Assembly (NCBI RefSeq): GCF_001598695.1
Contig: NZ_BCZK01000006.1
Location: 248,001 to 312,000 of the forward strand
Origin: Klebsiella oxytoca NBRC 105695
Lineage (GTDB): Bacteria > Pseudomonadota > Gammaproteobacteria > Enterobacterales > Enterobacteriaceae
Direction: 5' to 3'
DNA length: 64,000 nucleotides
Program-made: the position numbers and the translations under genes
Part shown: piece after piece, positions 28,633 through 37,428 of the stretch
Layout: each line of letters starts with the position of its first letter
Numbering within the stretch: the first letter of the stretch is position 1
The notes under the pieces: model-generated
The model's database searches: none
Told to the model about the DNA's origin: nothing
What the model saw: only the letters and a program-made list of their open reading frames with translations

Positions 28633-30078
28633 ATGGAACTTCGAAATAAAAAATTAACCCATGACGAATTCATGACCGAGCGGCATCAGGTATTGCAGAC
28701 CTGGCATACCGGCAAGGACGTTGAGCACTTCGAAGATGGCGTGAAGTACCAGCAAACTATTCCAGAGAAAAAACGCTTTTCTCACGCCCTGCTTAAGGCC
28801 GACCAGGAAGGTAAAACGTTGAGCCAGCCGCGCGCGGGCGTAGCGCTGATGGATGAACACATTGCGCTACTCAAGACGCTGCAGGAAGAGTGCGATCTAC
28901 TGCCCAGTACCATCGATGCCTACACCCGCCTTAACCGTTACGAAGAAGCGGCGGTCGGCATTCAGAAGTCTATCGAAGCGGGTACCTCCAAACTCAACGG
29001 TTTACCGGTGGTTAACCACGGCGTCGCTGCCTGCCGCCGGATGACCGAAGCGCTGGAAAAACCGGTGCAGGTACGTCACGGTACGCCGGACGCGCGTCTG
29101 CTGGCGGAAATTTCCATGGCCAGCGGCTTTACCAGCTACGAAGGCGGCGGTATCTCCTACAACATTCCCTACGCCAAGCGCGTGACCCTGGAGAAGTCGA
29201 TTCGCGACTGGCAGTACTGCGACCGTCTGATGGGCCTTTATGAAGAACACGGCATTCGAATTAACCGCGAACCTTTCGGCCCGCTAACCGGCACTCTGAT
29301 CCCGCCGTTTATGTCCCACGCGGTGGCGATTATCGAAGGGCTGCTGGCGCTGGAACAGGGCGTCAAATCAATTACCGTCGGCTACGGCCAGGTGGGCAGC
29401 CTGACCCAGGACATTGCAGCGATTAAGTCGCTTCGCGAACTTTCTCACGAATATTTTGGCAATTACGGTTTCGACGATTATGAGCTGAGTACCGTCTTCC
29501 ACCAGTGGATGGGCGGCTTTCCGGAAGATGAATCGAAAGCATTCGCCATTATCTCCTGGGGCGCGGCGGTGGCCGGCATGTCCGGCGCCACCAAAGTGAT
29601 CACCAAGAGCCCGCATGAAGCGTTCGGTATTCCAACCGCAGCGGCCAACGCGCAGGGCCTGAGGGCCTCCCGCCAGATGCTCAATATGGTCAGCGATCAG
29701 AAGTTCCCGCCGTGCGCCGCGGTAGATCAGGAAGTGGAGCTGATAAAAAGCGAGGTACGCGCGGTACTGAAGAAAGTCTTCGAACTGGGTAACGGCGATA
29801 TCGCCCGCGGTACGGTGCTGGCCTTTGAAGCGGGCGTGCTGGACGTGCCTTTTGCTCCGGCATCCTGCAACGCGGGCAAAATTCTGCCGGTTCGCGACAA
29901 TTCCGGCGCTATTCGCGTGCTTGAAGCTGGCGCGGTTCCGCTGCCGAAGGACATCCTCGCCCTGCACCACGATTACGTCGCAGAACGTGCGCATTTTGAA
30001 GGTCGCAAGCCCTCATTCCAGATGGTTGTTGATGACATCAACGCGGTATCCCACAGTCAATTAATAGGAAGACCATAA
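28633..30078 (+). CDS. glmE: Glutamate mutase (methylaspartate mutase) large subunit, epsilon
   Basis: This is the catalytic TIM-barrel subunit of adenosylcobalamin-dependent glutamate mutase; it binds glutamate and positions the radical rearrangement. The 481-residue length fits the family. Recognisable segments are PRAGVALMDEHIALLKTLQE (near 65-84), VRHGTPDARLLAE with the substrate-binding Arg (near 149), FTSYEGGGISYNIPYAK (Arg/Tyr pocket) and KVITKSPHEAFGIPT. It starts 16 bp after glmL and overlaps the methylaspartase gene by one base. Confidence 0.95.
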   Translation: MELRNKKLTHDEFMTERHQVLQTWHTGKDVEHFEDGVKYQQTIPEKKRFSHALLKADQEGKTLSQPRAGVALMDEHIALLKTLQEECDLLPSTIDAYTRLNRYEEAAVGIQKSIEAGTSKLNGLPVVNHGVAACRRMTEALEKPVQVRHGTPDARLLAEISMASGFTSYEGGGISYNIPYAKRVTLEKSIRDWQYCDRLMGLYEEHGIRINREPFGPLTGTLIPPFMSHAVAIIEGLLALEQGVKSITVGYGQVGSLTQDIAAIKSLRELSHEYFGNYGFDDYELSTVFHQWMGGFPEDESKAFAIISWGAAVAGMSGATKVITKSPHEAFGIPTAAANAQGLRASRQMLNMVSDQKFPPCAAVDQEVELIKSEVRAVLKKVFELGNGDIARGTVLAFEAGVLDVPFAPASCNAGKILPVRDNSGAIRVLEAGAVPLPKDILALHHDYVAERAHFEGRKPSFQMVVDDINAVSHSQLIGRP

Positions 30079-31319
30079 TGAAAATTAAACAGGCCCTTTT
30101 CACCGCTGGCTACTCCTCATTCTACTTTGATGACCAGCAGGCGATTAAAAACGGCGCGGGTCACGATGGATTCATCTATACCGGCGCGCCGGTTACCCCC
30201 GGATTTACCTCCGTGCGCCAGGCAGGTGAATGCGTTTCCGTGCAGCTAATTCTGGAAAACGGCGCGGTAGCGGTCGGTGACTGTGCCGCCGTACAGTATT
30301 CCGGCGCCGGCGGCCGCGACCCGCTGTTCCTCGCGGAAAATTTTATTCCCTTCCTCAACGATCATATTAAACCGCTGCTGGAAGGCCGGGATGTCGATAC
30401 GTTCCTGCCGAACGCCCGCTTCTTCGACAAGCTGCGCATCGACGGCCAACTGCTGCATACCGCCGTCCGCTATGGTCTTTCCCAGGCGCTACTCGATGCC
30501 ACGGCGCTGGCCAGCGGCCGTCTGAAGGCGGAGGTGGTTTGCGACGAATGGCAGCTGCCCTGCATCCCGGAAGCGATTCCTTTATTTGGTCAGAGCGGAG
30601 ACGACCGCTATATCGCCGTGGACAAGATGATCCTCAAAGGCGTCGATGTTCTGCCGCATGCGCTGATTAACAACGTTGAAGAGAAGCTGGGTCTGAAAGG
30701 GGAGAAACTGCGCGAGTATATCCGCTGGCTGTCCGACCGCATCTTAAGCCTGCGCACCAGCCCCCGCTACCGCCCGACGCTGCATATCGATGTTTACGGC
30801 ACCATCGGCCTGATTTTCGATATGGACCCGCTTCGCTGCGCCGAATATATCGCCAGCCTGGAGAAAGAGGCCCAGGGCCTGCCGCTCTATATAGAAGGCC
30901 CGGTGGATGCCGGCAACAAACCGGATCAGATCCGCATGCTGACCGCCATCACCAAAGAGCTGACCCGCCTGGGTTCCGGGGTGAAAATCGTCGCCGACGA
31001 ATGGTGTAACACCTATCAGGATATCGTTGACTTCACCGATGCCGGCAGCTGCCACATGGTACAGATTAAAACCCCGGACCTCGGCGGCGTCCATAACATT
31101 GTGGACGCGGTGCTGTACTGCAACAAACATGCGATGGAAGCCTATCAGGGCGGGACCTGTAACGAAACCGAGATCAGCGCCCGCACCTGCGTTCACGTCG
31201 CGCTGGCCGCGCGTCCTGTACGCATGCTGATCAAGCCAGGCATGGGCTTCGACGAAGGTCTTAACATCGTGTTTAACGAAATGAACCGCACCATCGCGCT
31301 GTTGCAGACTAAGGATTAA
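30078..31319 (+). CDS. mal: Methylaspartate ammonia-lyase
   Basis: This enzyme deaminates (2S,3S)-3-methylaspartate to mesaconate and ammonia, the second step of the methylaspartate pathway. The 413-residue product belongs to the enolase superfamily. Metal ligands are in LHIDVYGTIG (Asp 238), YIEGPVDAG (Glu 273) and IVADEWCNT (Asp 307). The catalytic Lys is in VQIKTPDLGG (Lys 331), all near the positions known for the clostridial enzyme. Its start overlaps glmE (TAATG). Confidence 0.96.
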   Translation: MKIKQALFTAGYSSFYFDDQQAIKNGAGHDGFIYTGAPVTPGFTSVRQAGECVSVQLILENGAVAVGDCAAVQYSGAGGRDPLFLAENFIPFLNDHIKPLLEGRDVDTFLPNARFFDKLRIDGQLLHTAVRYGLSQALLDATALASGRLKAEVVCDEWQLPCIPEAIPLFGQSGDDRYIAVDKMILKGVDVLPHALINNVEEKLGLKGEKLREYIRWLSDRILSLRTSPRYRPTLHIDVYGTIGLIFDMDPLRCAEYIASLEKEAQGLPLYIEGPVDAGNKPDQIRMLTAITKELTRLGSGVKIVADEWCNTYQDIVDFTDAGSCHMVQIKTPDLGGVHNIVDAVLYCNKHAMEAYQGGTCNETEISARTCVHVALAARPVRMLIKPGMGFDEGLNIVFNEMNRTIALLQTKD

Positions 31320-31322
31320 GAG

Positions 31323-32693
31323 ATGGCTCGTACCTTTAAGATCTTATCGCCGACCGCGATTCTGGGTTATGGCTTTCCGGAAGAGAGCTTTCTTAAAGCC
31401 ATGGCGGAGTCTCCTGATCTGATTGCCGTTGACGCCGGTTCATCCGATCCCGGCCCCCATTATCTGGGAGCAGGTAAACCCTTTACCGACAGAGCCGGAG
31501 TGAAACGCGATCTGCGCTATATGATCGTCGCCGGCGTAAAAAACAGTATTCCGGTGGTGATCGGCACGGCCGGCGGCTCCGGCGCGGCCCCGCACCTGGA
31601 GTGGTGCCGGCAAATCATCCATGAGATTGCGCAGGAAGAGCAACTGTCGTTTTCCATGGCGCTGATCCCGTCTGACGTCGAGAAATCCATCGTGCATCAG
31701 GCGCTGGATAACGGCAAAATCACCGCCCTCGACTTTGTGCCCGAGCTGACCCACGAAGCTATTGAAGAGAGCACCTATATCGTCGCCCAGATGGGTATCG
31801 AACCGTTCCAACGAGCGCTGGCCGCTGGCGCCCAGGTGGTGCTGGGCGGACGGGCGTACGATCCAGCCTGCTTCGCGGCGCTGCCGATTATGCAGGGCTT
31901 CGATGAGGGACTGGCCCTGCACTGCGGCAAGATCCTTGAATGCGCGGCCATTGCGGCGACCCCAGGGTCCGGCTCCGACTGCGCGATGGGGATCATCGAC
32001 GACAACGGTTTTACGCTGAAAACCTTCAATCCACAGCGCAAATTCACCGAAACGTCCGCCGCGGCGCACACGTTATACGAGAAGTCCGATCCGTACTTCC
32101 TGCCGGGGCCCGGCGGCGTGCTGAACCTCAAAGGATGCAGCTTCAAAGCGGTCAACGAAGGCGAGGTGTACGTTAGCGGCTCTCGCCACGAAGAGACGCC
32201 CTACGCGCTGAAGCTGGAAGGCGCGCGTCGGGTCGGCTTTCGCTGCCTGACCATTGCCGGAACCCGCGACCCGATCATGATCGCCGGGATCGACACGATT
32301 CTTGCAGAGGTACAGGCCAGCGTGGCGCGCAACCTCTCGCTGAGTGACGACAGCATCCGCATGACTTTCCATCTGTACGGAAAGAACGGCGTGATGGGCA
32401 ATCACGAACCGATGAAAACCGCCGGGCACGAGCTGGGGATTTTACTGGACGTCGTCGCCCCGACTCAGGATACCGCCAACAGCGTCTGCTCGCTGGTGCG
32501 CTCTACCCTGCTGCACTACGGTTATGAAAACCGCATTGCGACCGCGGGCAACCTCGCCTTCCCGTTCTCGCCTTCCGATATCCAGAGTGGCCCGGTGTAT
32601 GAGTTTTCAATCTATCACCTGATTGAAGCCTGCGACGCGCTGCGCTTTGACTTCCATATCGAGCAGGTCACGCCAGAAGGAGTTCAGGCATGA
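31323..32693 (+). CDS. DUF1446 / AtuA-type protein of the methylaspartate operon
   Basis: This is a 456-residue soluble protein of the acyclic-terpene-utilisation AtuA (DUF1446) family; its reaction is not established. Conserved features are the N-terminal VDAGSSDPGPHYLGAG (near 37-52), the glycine-rich VVIGTAGGSGAAPHLEWC (near 79-96) and GGRAYDPACFAALP in the middle. It starts three bases after the methylaspartase stop and overlaps the DUF4387 gene by four bases. The same pair occurs with organic-acid catabolic genes elsewhere. A role in handling mesaconate or citramalate is inference from position only. Confidence 0.85.
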   Translation: MARTFKILSPTAILGYGFPEESFLKAMAESPDLIAVDAGSSDPGPHYLGAGKPFTDRAGVKRDLRYMIVAGVKNSIPVVIGTAGGSGAAPHLEWCRQIIHEIAQEEQLSFSMALIPSDVEKSIVHQALDNGKITALDFVPELTHEAIEESTYIVAQMGIEPFQRALAAGAQVVLGGRAYDPACFAALPIMQGFDEGLALHCGKILECAAIAATPGSGSDCAMGIIDDNGFTLKTFNPQRKFTETSAAAHTLYEKSDPYFLPGPGGVLNLKGCSFKAVNEGEVYVSGSRHEETPYALKLEGARRVGFRCLTIAGTRDPIMIAGIDTILAEVQASVARNLSLSDDSIRMTFHLYGKNGVMGNHEPMKTAGHELGILLDVVAPTQDTANSVCSLVRSTLLHYGYENRIATAGNLAFPFSPSDIQSGPVYEFSIYHLIEACDALRFDFHIEQVTPEGVQA

Positions 32694-33007
32694 AACAATC
32701 TCTATGCTCACTGGCGCAGGTGATCCGCTCCAAAAACGCCGGGCCGTATGAATTAGTTTTAGATATTTTATTTAAAACCCGGGAGGATTATCAGCGGGTA
32801 AAACGATCTGAGCAATTAACTCCGCAGCTTATTGCCAGCTTATATAACGTGAGACCTGATTTTATTCATCGCATTGTCTGGTTTGACCCGGCTAACGCGG
32901 TAAAAATTGTCATGCCGCGGGATATTATTTCCGGCAACGTTGGCGACAATGATGTTTATGGCGCTCAGCAACATGCGCCGTTATTAAGTATTGAGTTCGA
33001 TTTCTAA
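32690..33007 (+). CDS. DUF4387 domain protein
   Basis: This is a 105-residue protein of the DUF4387 family, usually encoded next to or fused with DUF1446/AtuA proteins, so the two probably form one complex. Typical segments are LAQVIRSKNAGPYELVLDIL (near 8-27) and NVGDNDVYGAQQHAPLLSIE near the end. No catalytic residues are known. It overlaps the preceding gene by four bases. The middle of the gene is more AT-rich than its neighbours. An ERIC element starts only four bases after the stop. Confidence 0.85.
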   Translation: MKQSLCSLAQVIRSKNAGPYELVLDILFKTREDYQRVKRSEQLTPQLIASLYNVRPDFIHRIVWFDPANAVKIVMPRDIISGNVGDNDVYGAQQHAPLLSIEFDF

Positions 33008-33010
33008 TTC

Positions 33011-33207
33011 TATATCCAATGGATTTCGAGTTGCATTGAGGCGGCAACTGAAGGACAAATTCGTCAGGAACGAATTTGAACAGCCGGAGGCTGCCTTCGG
33101 TGAGGGACATGGATGTCCCTCATTCATTCCCAGGAGCGTACATCCGTACATGACGGGGGTGAGCAAAGGCAGCCAACAAAAATGCAGCCTGAAAGACAAC
33201 GGATATA
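33011..33207. repeat. ERIC element with an internal insertion of about 70 bp
   Basis: The ends TATATCC and GGATATA and the cores GGATTTCGAGTTGCATTGAG and CCCAGGAGCGTACATCCGTA are those of ERIC. The element is about 197 bp instead of about 127 bp because an extra segment (about 33050-33120) is inserted in the left half. ERICs with a ~70-bp insertion at a fixed site are known in enterobacteria. It separates the DUF4387 gene from the symporter gene. Confidence 0.8.
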
Positions 33208-33371
33208 AAAATACAACAACATCCCTTGGTGTACAGGATTTCGCTGTATCACTGTATTCCAGACAATTTATGCGGTTGGTCACCACAGGCGCCCGTCTGA
33301 GCGGTTTGCAGGCTCAGGCGTGCGCTGCCCTACAACACTTCACCGACTAACCTCGATCCGATGGAGTAAAC
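33208..33371. other. Spacer between ERIC and the symporter gene
   Basis: This is non-coding sequence. GGAG seven bases before the 33372 ATG is the ribosome binding site. An open frame that runs through the ERIC (32991-33350) is not a gene. A separate promoter here is possible but not visible. Confidence 0.5.
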
Positions 33372-34679
33372 ATGAAAAAAATAAGTTTAACCAAAATGAT
33401 CATATTAGGCCTGATACTCGGCATGATTGCCGGGGTGGCAATTAATAATATGGCATCGGCTGATACAGCAAAATCATACGCGCAGGATATTTCTATTTTC
33501 ACCACCATATTTTTACGCATGGTAAAAATGATTATCGCTCCGCTGGTAATATCCACGCTGGTAGTTGGCATCGCCAAAATGGGCGATGCTAAAACGCTCG
33601 GGCGGATATTCTCGAAAACTTTTTTCCTGTTTATTTGCGCCTCGCTGCTGTCGATTGCGCTGGGGCTGGTGATCGTTAATCTGTTCCAGCCGGGGGCGGG
33701 GATTAATTTCGTCGCCCACGATGCCGGAGCGGTCGCGGCCGTTCAATCTGAGCCCTTCACACTGAAGGTATTTATCTCTCACGCGGTGCCGACCAGCATC
33801 GTTGATGCGATGGCGCGCAACGAAATCCTGCAAATCGTGGTGTTCTCCATTTTCCTCGGCTGTAGCCTGGCGGCTATCGGCGAAAAAGCCGAACCCATTG
33901 TGAAAGTGCTCGATTCGCTGGTCCACGTAATGTTGAAGCTGACGGGCTACGTCATGCTCTTCGCGCCGCTAACCGTCTTTGCCGCTATCTCCGGGCTGAT
34001 CGCCGAGCGCGGACTGGGCGTAATGGTCAGCGCCGGTATCTTTATGGGTGAGTTCTACCTGACGCTTGGCATGCTGTGGGCGATGCTGATTGGCCTGTCG
34101 GCGGTCATTGTTGGTCCGTGCATTGGCCGTCTGACCAAAGCGATCCTTGAGCCCGCCCTGCTGGCCTTCACCACGTCCAGCTCTGAAGCCGCCTTCCCGG
34201 GCACCCTCGATAAGCTGGAAAAATTTGGCGTCTCTTCCAAAATCGCCAGCTTCGTTCTGCCCATTGGCTACTCCTTTAACCTGGTTGGCTCCATGGCCTA
34301 CTGCTCGTTCGCCACGGTGTTTATCGCCCAGGCCTGCAACGTGCACCTCGGCATGGGCGAGCAGATCACCATGCTGCTGATTCTGATGCTGACCTCAAAA
34401 GGGATGGCGGGCGTACCGCGCGCCTCAATGGTAGTTATTGCCGCGACGCTGAACCAGTTCAACATTCCGGAAGCGGGCCTGATCCTGTTGATGGGTGTCG
34501 ATCCGTTCCTCGATATGGGTCGCTCCGCCACCAACGTAATGAGTAACGCCATGGGCGCCGCCATCGTTGGCCGCTGGGAAGGCGAGCACTATGGAGAAGG
34601 CTGCCGCGGCACCGCCCCGGTCAAAAAACCCGAGCAGGAGCGTCCTGCCAGCGAAACGTCCGAAGTGGCGATGTCCTGA
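33372..34679 (+). CDS. Dicarboxylate/amino acid:cation symporter (DAACS family)
   Basis: This is a 435-residue inner-membrane transporter of the GltP/DctA fold with about eight helices and two re-entrant loops. The first re-entrant loop reads TSSSEAAFP (near 280). Helix 7 reads FNLVGSMAY (near 306), where canonical glutamate or C4-dicarboxylate members have NMDGT-type residues. Helix 8 reads DPFLDMGRSATNVMSNAMG, with Asp, Arg and Asn placed as in substrate-binding helices. In this operon glutamate is the likely substrate, or possibly a pathway dicarboxylate such as mesaconate; the altered motif leaves this open. The C-terminal tail is hydrophilic. Confidence 0.88.
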   Translation: MKKISLTKMIILGLILGMIAGVAINNMASADTAKSYAQDISIFTTIFLRMVKMIIAPLVISTLVVGIAKMGDAKTLGRIFSKTFFLFICASLLSIALGLVIVNLFQPGAGINFVAHDAGAVAAVQSEPFTLKVFISHAVPTSIVDAMARNEILQIVVFSIFLGCSLAAIGEKAEPIVKVLDSLVHVMLKLTGYVMLFAPLTVFAAISGLIAERGLGVMVSAGIFMGEFYLTLGMLWAMLIGLSAVIVGPCIGRLTKAILEPALLAFTTSSSEAAFPGTLDKLEKFGVSSKIASFVLPIGYSFNLVGSMAYCSFATVFIAQACNVHLGMGEQITMLLILMLTSKGMAGVPRASMVVIAATLNQFNIPEAGLILLMGVDPFLDMGRSATNVMSNAMGAAIVGRWEGEHYGEGCRGTAPVKKPEQERPASETSEVAMS

Positions 34680-34702
34680 CGGCAAGATGGCTACGAACCC
34701 CA

Positions 34703-34720
34703 GGCCGGATCTATCCGGCC
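34703..34720. repeat. Short perfect palindrome between symporter and glutaminase genes
   Basis: Eight-base arms GGCCGGAT and ATCCGGCC surround two bases, 23 bases after the symporter stop. It resembles half of a REP unit and has no T run. It could adjust the relative level of the downstream message. Confidence 0.5.
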
Positions 34721-34753
34721 CGGTTCCTCTCAATAATCTCAACAGGACATACC

Positions 34754-35755
34754 ATGAACGTTAAATTTCTCGGCACCTGCCTGTTCACCGCCAGCTTATT
34801 GTTTAGCGGCGCCGCCGCAGCTCAGGGCGCACCGGACTACGCCAGCATTATCGAGCAGGCGCATCAGAAATATAAAAATAACCACGAGGGTAAAGTCGCC
34901 GACTACATCCCCGCTCTGGCGACCTATAGCCCGGATAATTTCGCCATTACGCTCGCGACGGTAGAAGGCAAAATTTACCAGACCGGCGACGTAAAAAAAG
35001 CGTTCCCGATGGAGTCCCTGAGCAAAGTGTTCACCCTGGCGCTGGCAATGGAGCAACGCGGACCGCAGGAAGTGTTGGATAAACTCGGCGCCAACGCCAC
35101 CGGCCTGCCCTTCAATTCCGGATTAGCCGTCGAACTCACCCAAGGCGCGCCGGAGAATCCGTTAGTCAACGCCGGCGCCATGAGCACCGTGAGCCTGATT
35201 GCGGCGCAGGACAAAACCGACCGCTGGAATAAAATCCTCAACAATCTCAGCGCCTGGGCCGACAGTACGCTGAGCGTGAACGAGCCGGTATTTCAATCCG
35301 AAATGGCAACCAACCAGCATAACCAGGCGCTGGCCATGTTGATGCATTCCTACCGCAGCTTTTATGGCGATCCGCAGGAAGCCGTCGAAATCTACACCCG
35401 TCAATGTTCGGTGGATATCACCGTTGAGCAGCTCGCCAAAATGGGAGCCGTGCTGGCCAACGGCGGTAAATCGCCGTTCAACGGCAGGCAACTGCTTAAC
35501 GCCAGCTATGTGCCGCAGGTACTGGCGGAAATGGCGATAGCCGGGCTGTACGACGGCAGCGGCAGATGGCTGTATAGCGTCGGTATTCCGGCGAAATCCG
35601 GCGTTGCCGGCGGGATGATCGCCGTGGTGCCGGGGCGGTACGCCATCGCCGTCTACTCCCCTCCGCTGGATGCAGCCGGTAACAGCGTTCGCGCCCAGCA
35701 AACCATCGAGTACGTCGCTAAAGCGACGCAGGCCAATCTCTTTTTCGCGAAATAG
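34754..35755 (+). CDS. Exported glutaminase (glutaminase A / serine-dependent family)
   Basis: This enzyme hydrolyses L-glutamine to L-glutamate and ammonia. The 333-residue product matches the glutaminase family with a beta-lactamase-like fold. It has the catalytic SxxK motif in [12 protein letters not shown] (near residue 86), the VNAGAM segment (near 137), YTRQCSVD (near 213) and [14 protein letters not shown] (near 279). Unlike the cytoplasmic YbaS and YneH it begins with a clear signal peptide (hydrophobic [10 protein letters not shown], cleavage near AAAQ, residue 23). It should therefore act in the periplasm and feed glutamate to the neighbouring symporter. AGGA precedes the start. Confidence 0.9.
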   Translation: MNVKFLGTCLFTASLLFSGAAAAQGAPDYASIIEQAHQKYKNNHEGKVADYIPALATYSPDNFAITLATVEGKIYQTGDVKKAFPMESLSKVFTLALAMEQRGPQEVLDKLGANATGLPFNSGLAVELTQGAPENPLVNAGAMSTVSLIAAQDKTDRWNKILNNLSAWADSTLSVNEPVFQSEMATNQHNQALAMLMHSYRSFYGDPQEAVEIYTRQCSVDITVEQLAKMGAVLANGGKSPFNGRQLLNASYVPQVLAEMAIAGLYDGSGRWLYSVGIPAKSGVAGGMIAVVPGRYAIAVYSPPLDAAGNSVRAQQTIEYVAKATQANLFFAK

Positions 35756-35766
35756 TGAGATGTCAC

Positions 35767-37419
35767 ATGTCTAAACCCTTTGTCTGGCAGGAACTCTTTG
35801 TGCAGAGTAAAGATAATACGGAATATGAACTACTCAGTAATCAACATGTTAAGGTGACAGAGTTAGATGGTGAAGAGGTCATCAAGGTTGCGCCCGAAGC
35901 GTTAACGTTGCTGGCTCAGCAGGCATTTTATGAGGCTTCATTTTTCCTGCGCGCCGGACATTTAAAACAGATCGCCAGTATCCTGCACGATCCGCAGGCC
36001 AGTAGTAACGATAAATACGTTGCGCTGCAGCTGCTGCGCAACGCCGAAGTCTCGGCAAAAGGCGTGCTGCCAAACTGCCAGGATACCGGGACCGCAACCA
36101 TCGTGGCGAACAAAGGCCAGAACGTCTGGACCGGCGGCAACGATGCTGAAGCCCTGAGTCAGGGCGTCTACAACACCTTCCAGGAAAATAATTTACGCTA
36201 TTCGCAAAATGCCCCCCTCGATATGTACACCGAGGTCAACACGGAGACCAACCTGCCGGCGCAGATCGACATCAGCGCCGTGCCGGGTAGCGAATACCGC
36301 TTCCTGTTCGTCAACAAAGGCGGCGGCTCGGCGAACAAAGCAGCGCTGTTTCAGGAAACAAAATCCATCCTGCAGCCGGAAAAACTCACCGCCTTCCTGA
36401 TAGAAAAAATGAAAGCGCTGGGCACCGCCGCCTGTCCGCCGTACCACATCGCCTTTGTGGTGGGCGGCCTCTCGGCGGATCAGGCATTGAAAGTGGCGAA
36501 GCTGGCTTCGACCAAATATTATGACAATCTGCCCACCAGCGGAAATGCGCTGGGCCAGGCGTTTCGCGATACTGCGCTGGAGGCAACGTTGCTTAACGCC
36601 AGCCGCGAGTTCGGCATCGGCGCGCAGTTTGGCGGCAAATATTTCGCTCACGATATTCGCGTGATCCGCCTGCCGCGGCACGGCGGCTCCTGCCCTATCG
36701 CTATGGCCCTCTCCTGCTCCGCCGATCGAAACATTAAAGCCAAAATCAACAAGCACGGCATCTGGCTGGAGAAGCTGGAACATAACCCGGGCAAGTTCAT
36801 TCCTGATTCTCAGCGGATAGAAAACGGGGCGCAGACCGTCCAGCTCGACCTGAATCGGCCGCTGCGCGATATCCTTCGCGATATGTCAGCCCTGCCGGTC
36901 GGTACCCGGCTGTCGCTGAGCGGTCCAATTGTCGTCGCCCGCGATATTGCCCATGCCAAAATTAAAGAGCGGCTGGATAATGGCGAACCGATGCCGGCTT
37001 ACATGCGCAATCATATCGTCTACTACGCCGGACCGGCGAAAACGCCAGACAATCTTGCCTGCGGCTCGCTGGGTCCCACCACCGGCGGACGGATGGACGG
37101 GTATGTTGATGCTTTCCAGGCCGCGGGCGGGAGTCTGATCATGCTCTCAAAAGGCAACCGCAGCCCGCAGGTGACCGAAGCCTGCCTGAAACACGGCGGC
37201 TTTAATCTCGGCAGCATCGGCGGTGCGGCGGCCCTGCTGGCGCAGCAGTACGTGAAAAGTTTACGCTGCCTTGAGTATCCGGAACTGGGCATGGAAGCGG
37301 TATGGATGATGGAAGTCGAAAACCTGCCCGCGTTTGTGCTGGTTGACGACAAAGGCAACAACTTCTTTAGCCAGTTCGAGCAGCAGCACCGCTGCGCCAC
37401 CTGTCCGGCAGGGCACTAA
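35767..37419 (+). CDS. fumD: Class I fumarase, probable mesaconase (FumD-like)
   Basis: This is an oxygen-sensitive [4Fe-4S] hydro-lyase of the class I fumarase family. Beside methylaspartase it is expected to hydrate mesaconate to (S)-citramalate; family members are often promiscuous for fumarate. The 550-residue product has the N-terminal domain with [10 protein letters not shown] (cluster Cys near 105), [17 protein letters not shown] (near 305-320) and the C-terminal swivelling domain with [20 protein letters not shown]. The ATG at 35767 matches the family start MSKPF; earlier codons overlap the glutaminase stop. E. coli O157:H7 has a similar gene in a similar cluster. The mesaconase assignment rests on context. 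Confidence 0.85.
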   Translation: MSKPFVWQELFVQSKDNTEYELLSNQHVKVTELDGEEVIKVAPEALTLLAQQAFYEASFFLRAGHLKQIASILHDPQASSNDKYVALQLLRNAEVSAKGVLPNCQDTGTATIVANKGQNVWTGGNDAEALSQGVYNTFQENNLRYSQNAPLDMYTEVNTETNLPAQIDISAVPGSEYRFLFVNKGGGSANKAALFQETKSILQPEKLTAFLIEKMKALGTAACPPYHIAFVVGGLSADQALKVAKLASTKYYDNLPTSGNALGQAFRDTALEATLLNASREFGIGAQFGGKYFAHDIRVIRLPRHGGSCPIAMALSCSADRNIKAKINKHGIWLEKLEHNPGKFIPDSQRIENGAQTVQLDLNRPLRDILRDMSALPVGTRLSLSGPIVVARDIAHAKIKERLDNGEPMPAYMRNHIVYYAGPAKTPDNLACGSLGPTTGGRMDGYVDAFQAAGGSLIMLSKGNRSPQVTEACLKHGGFNLGSIGGAAALLAQQYVKSLRCLEYPELGMEAVWMMEVENLPAFVLVDDKGNNFFSQFEQQHRCATCPAGH

Positions 37420-37428
37420 GGAGCATTT

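Noticed and set aside
32991-33350. 119-codon plus-strand frame across the ERIC element
   Set aside because: It is the translation of a known intergenic repeat, overlaps the end of the DUF4387 gene and has no family resemblance.
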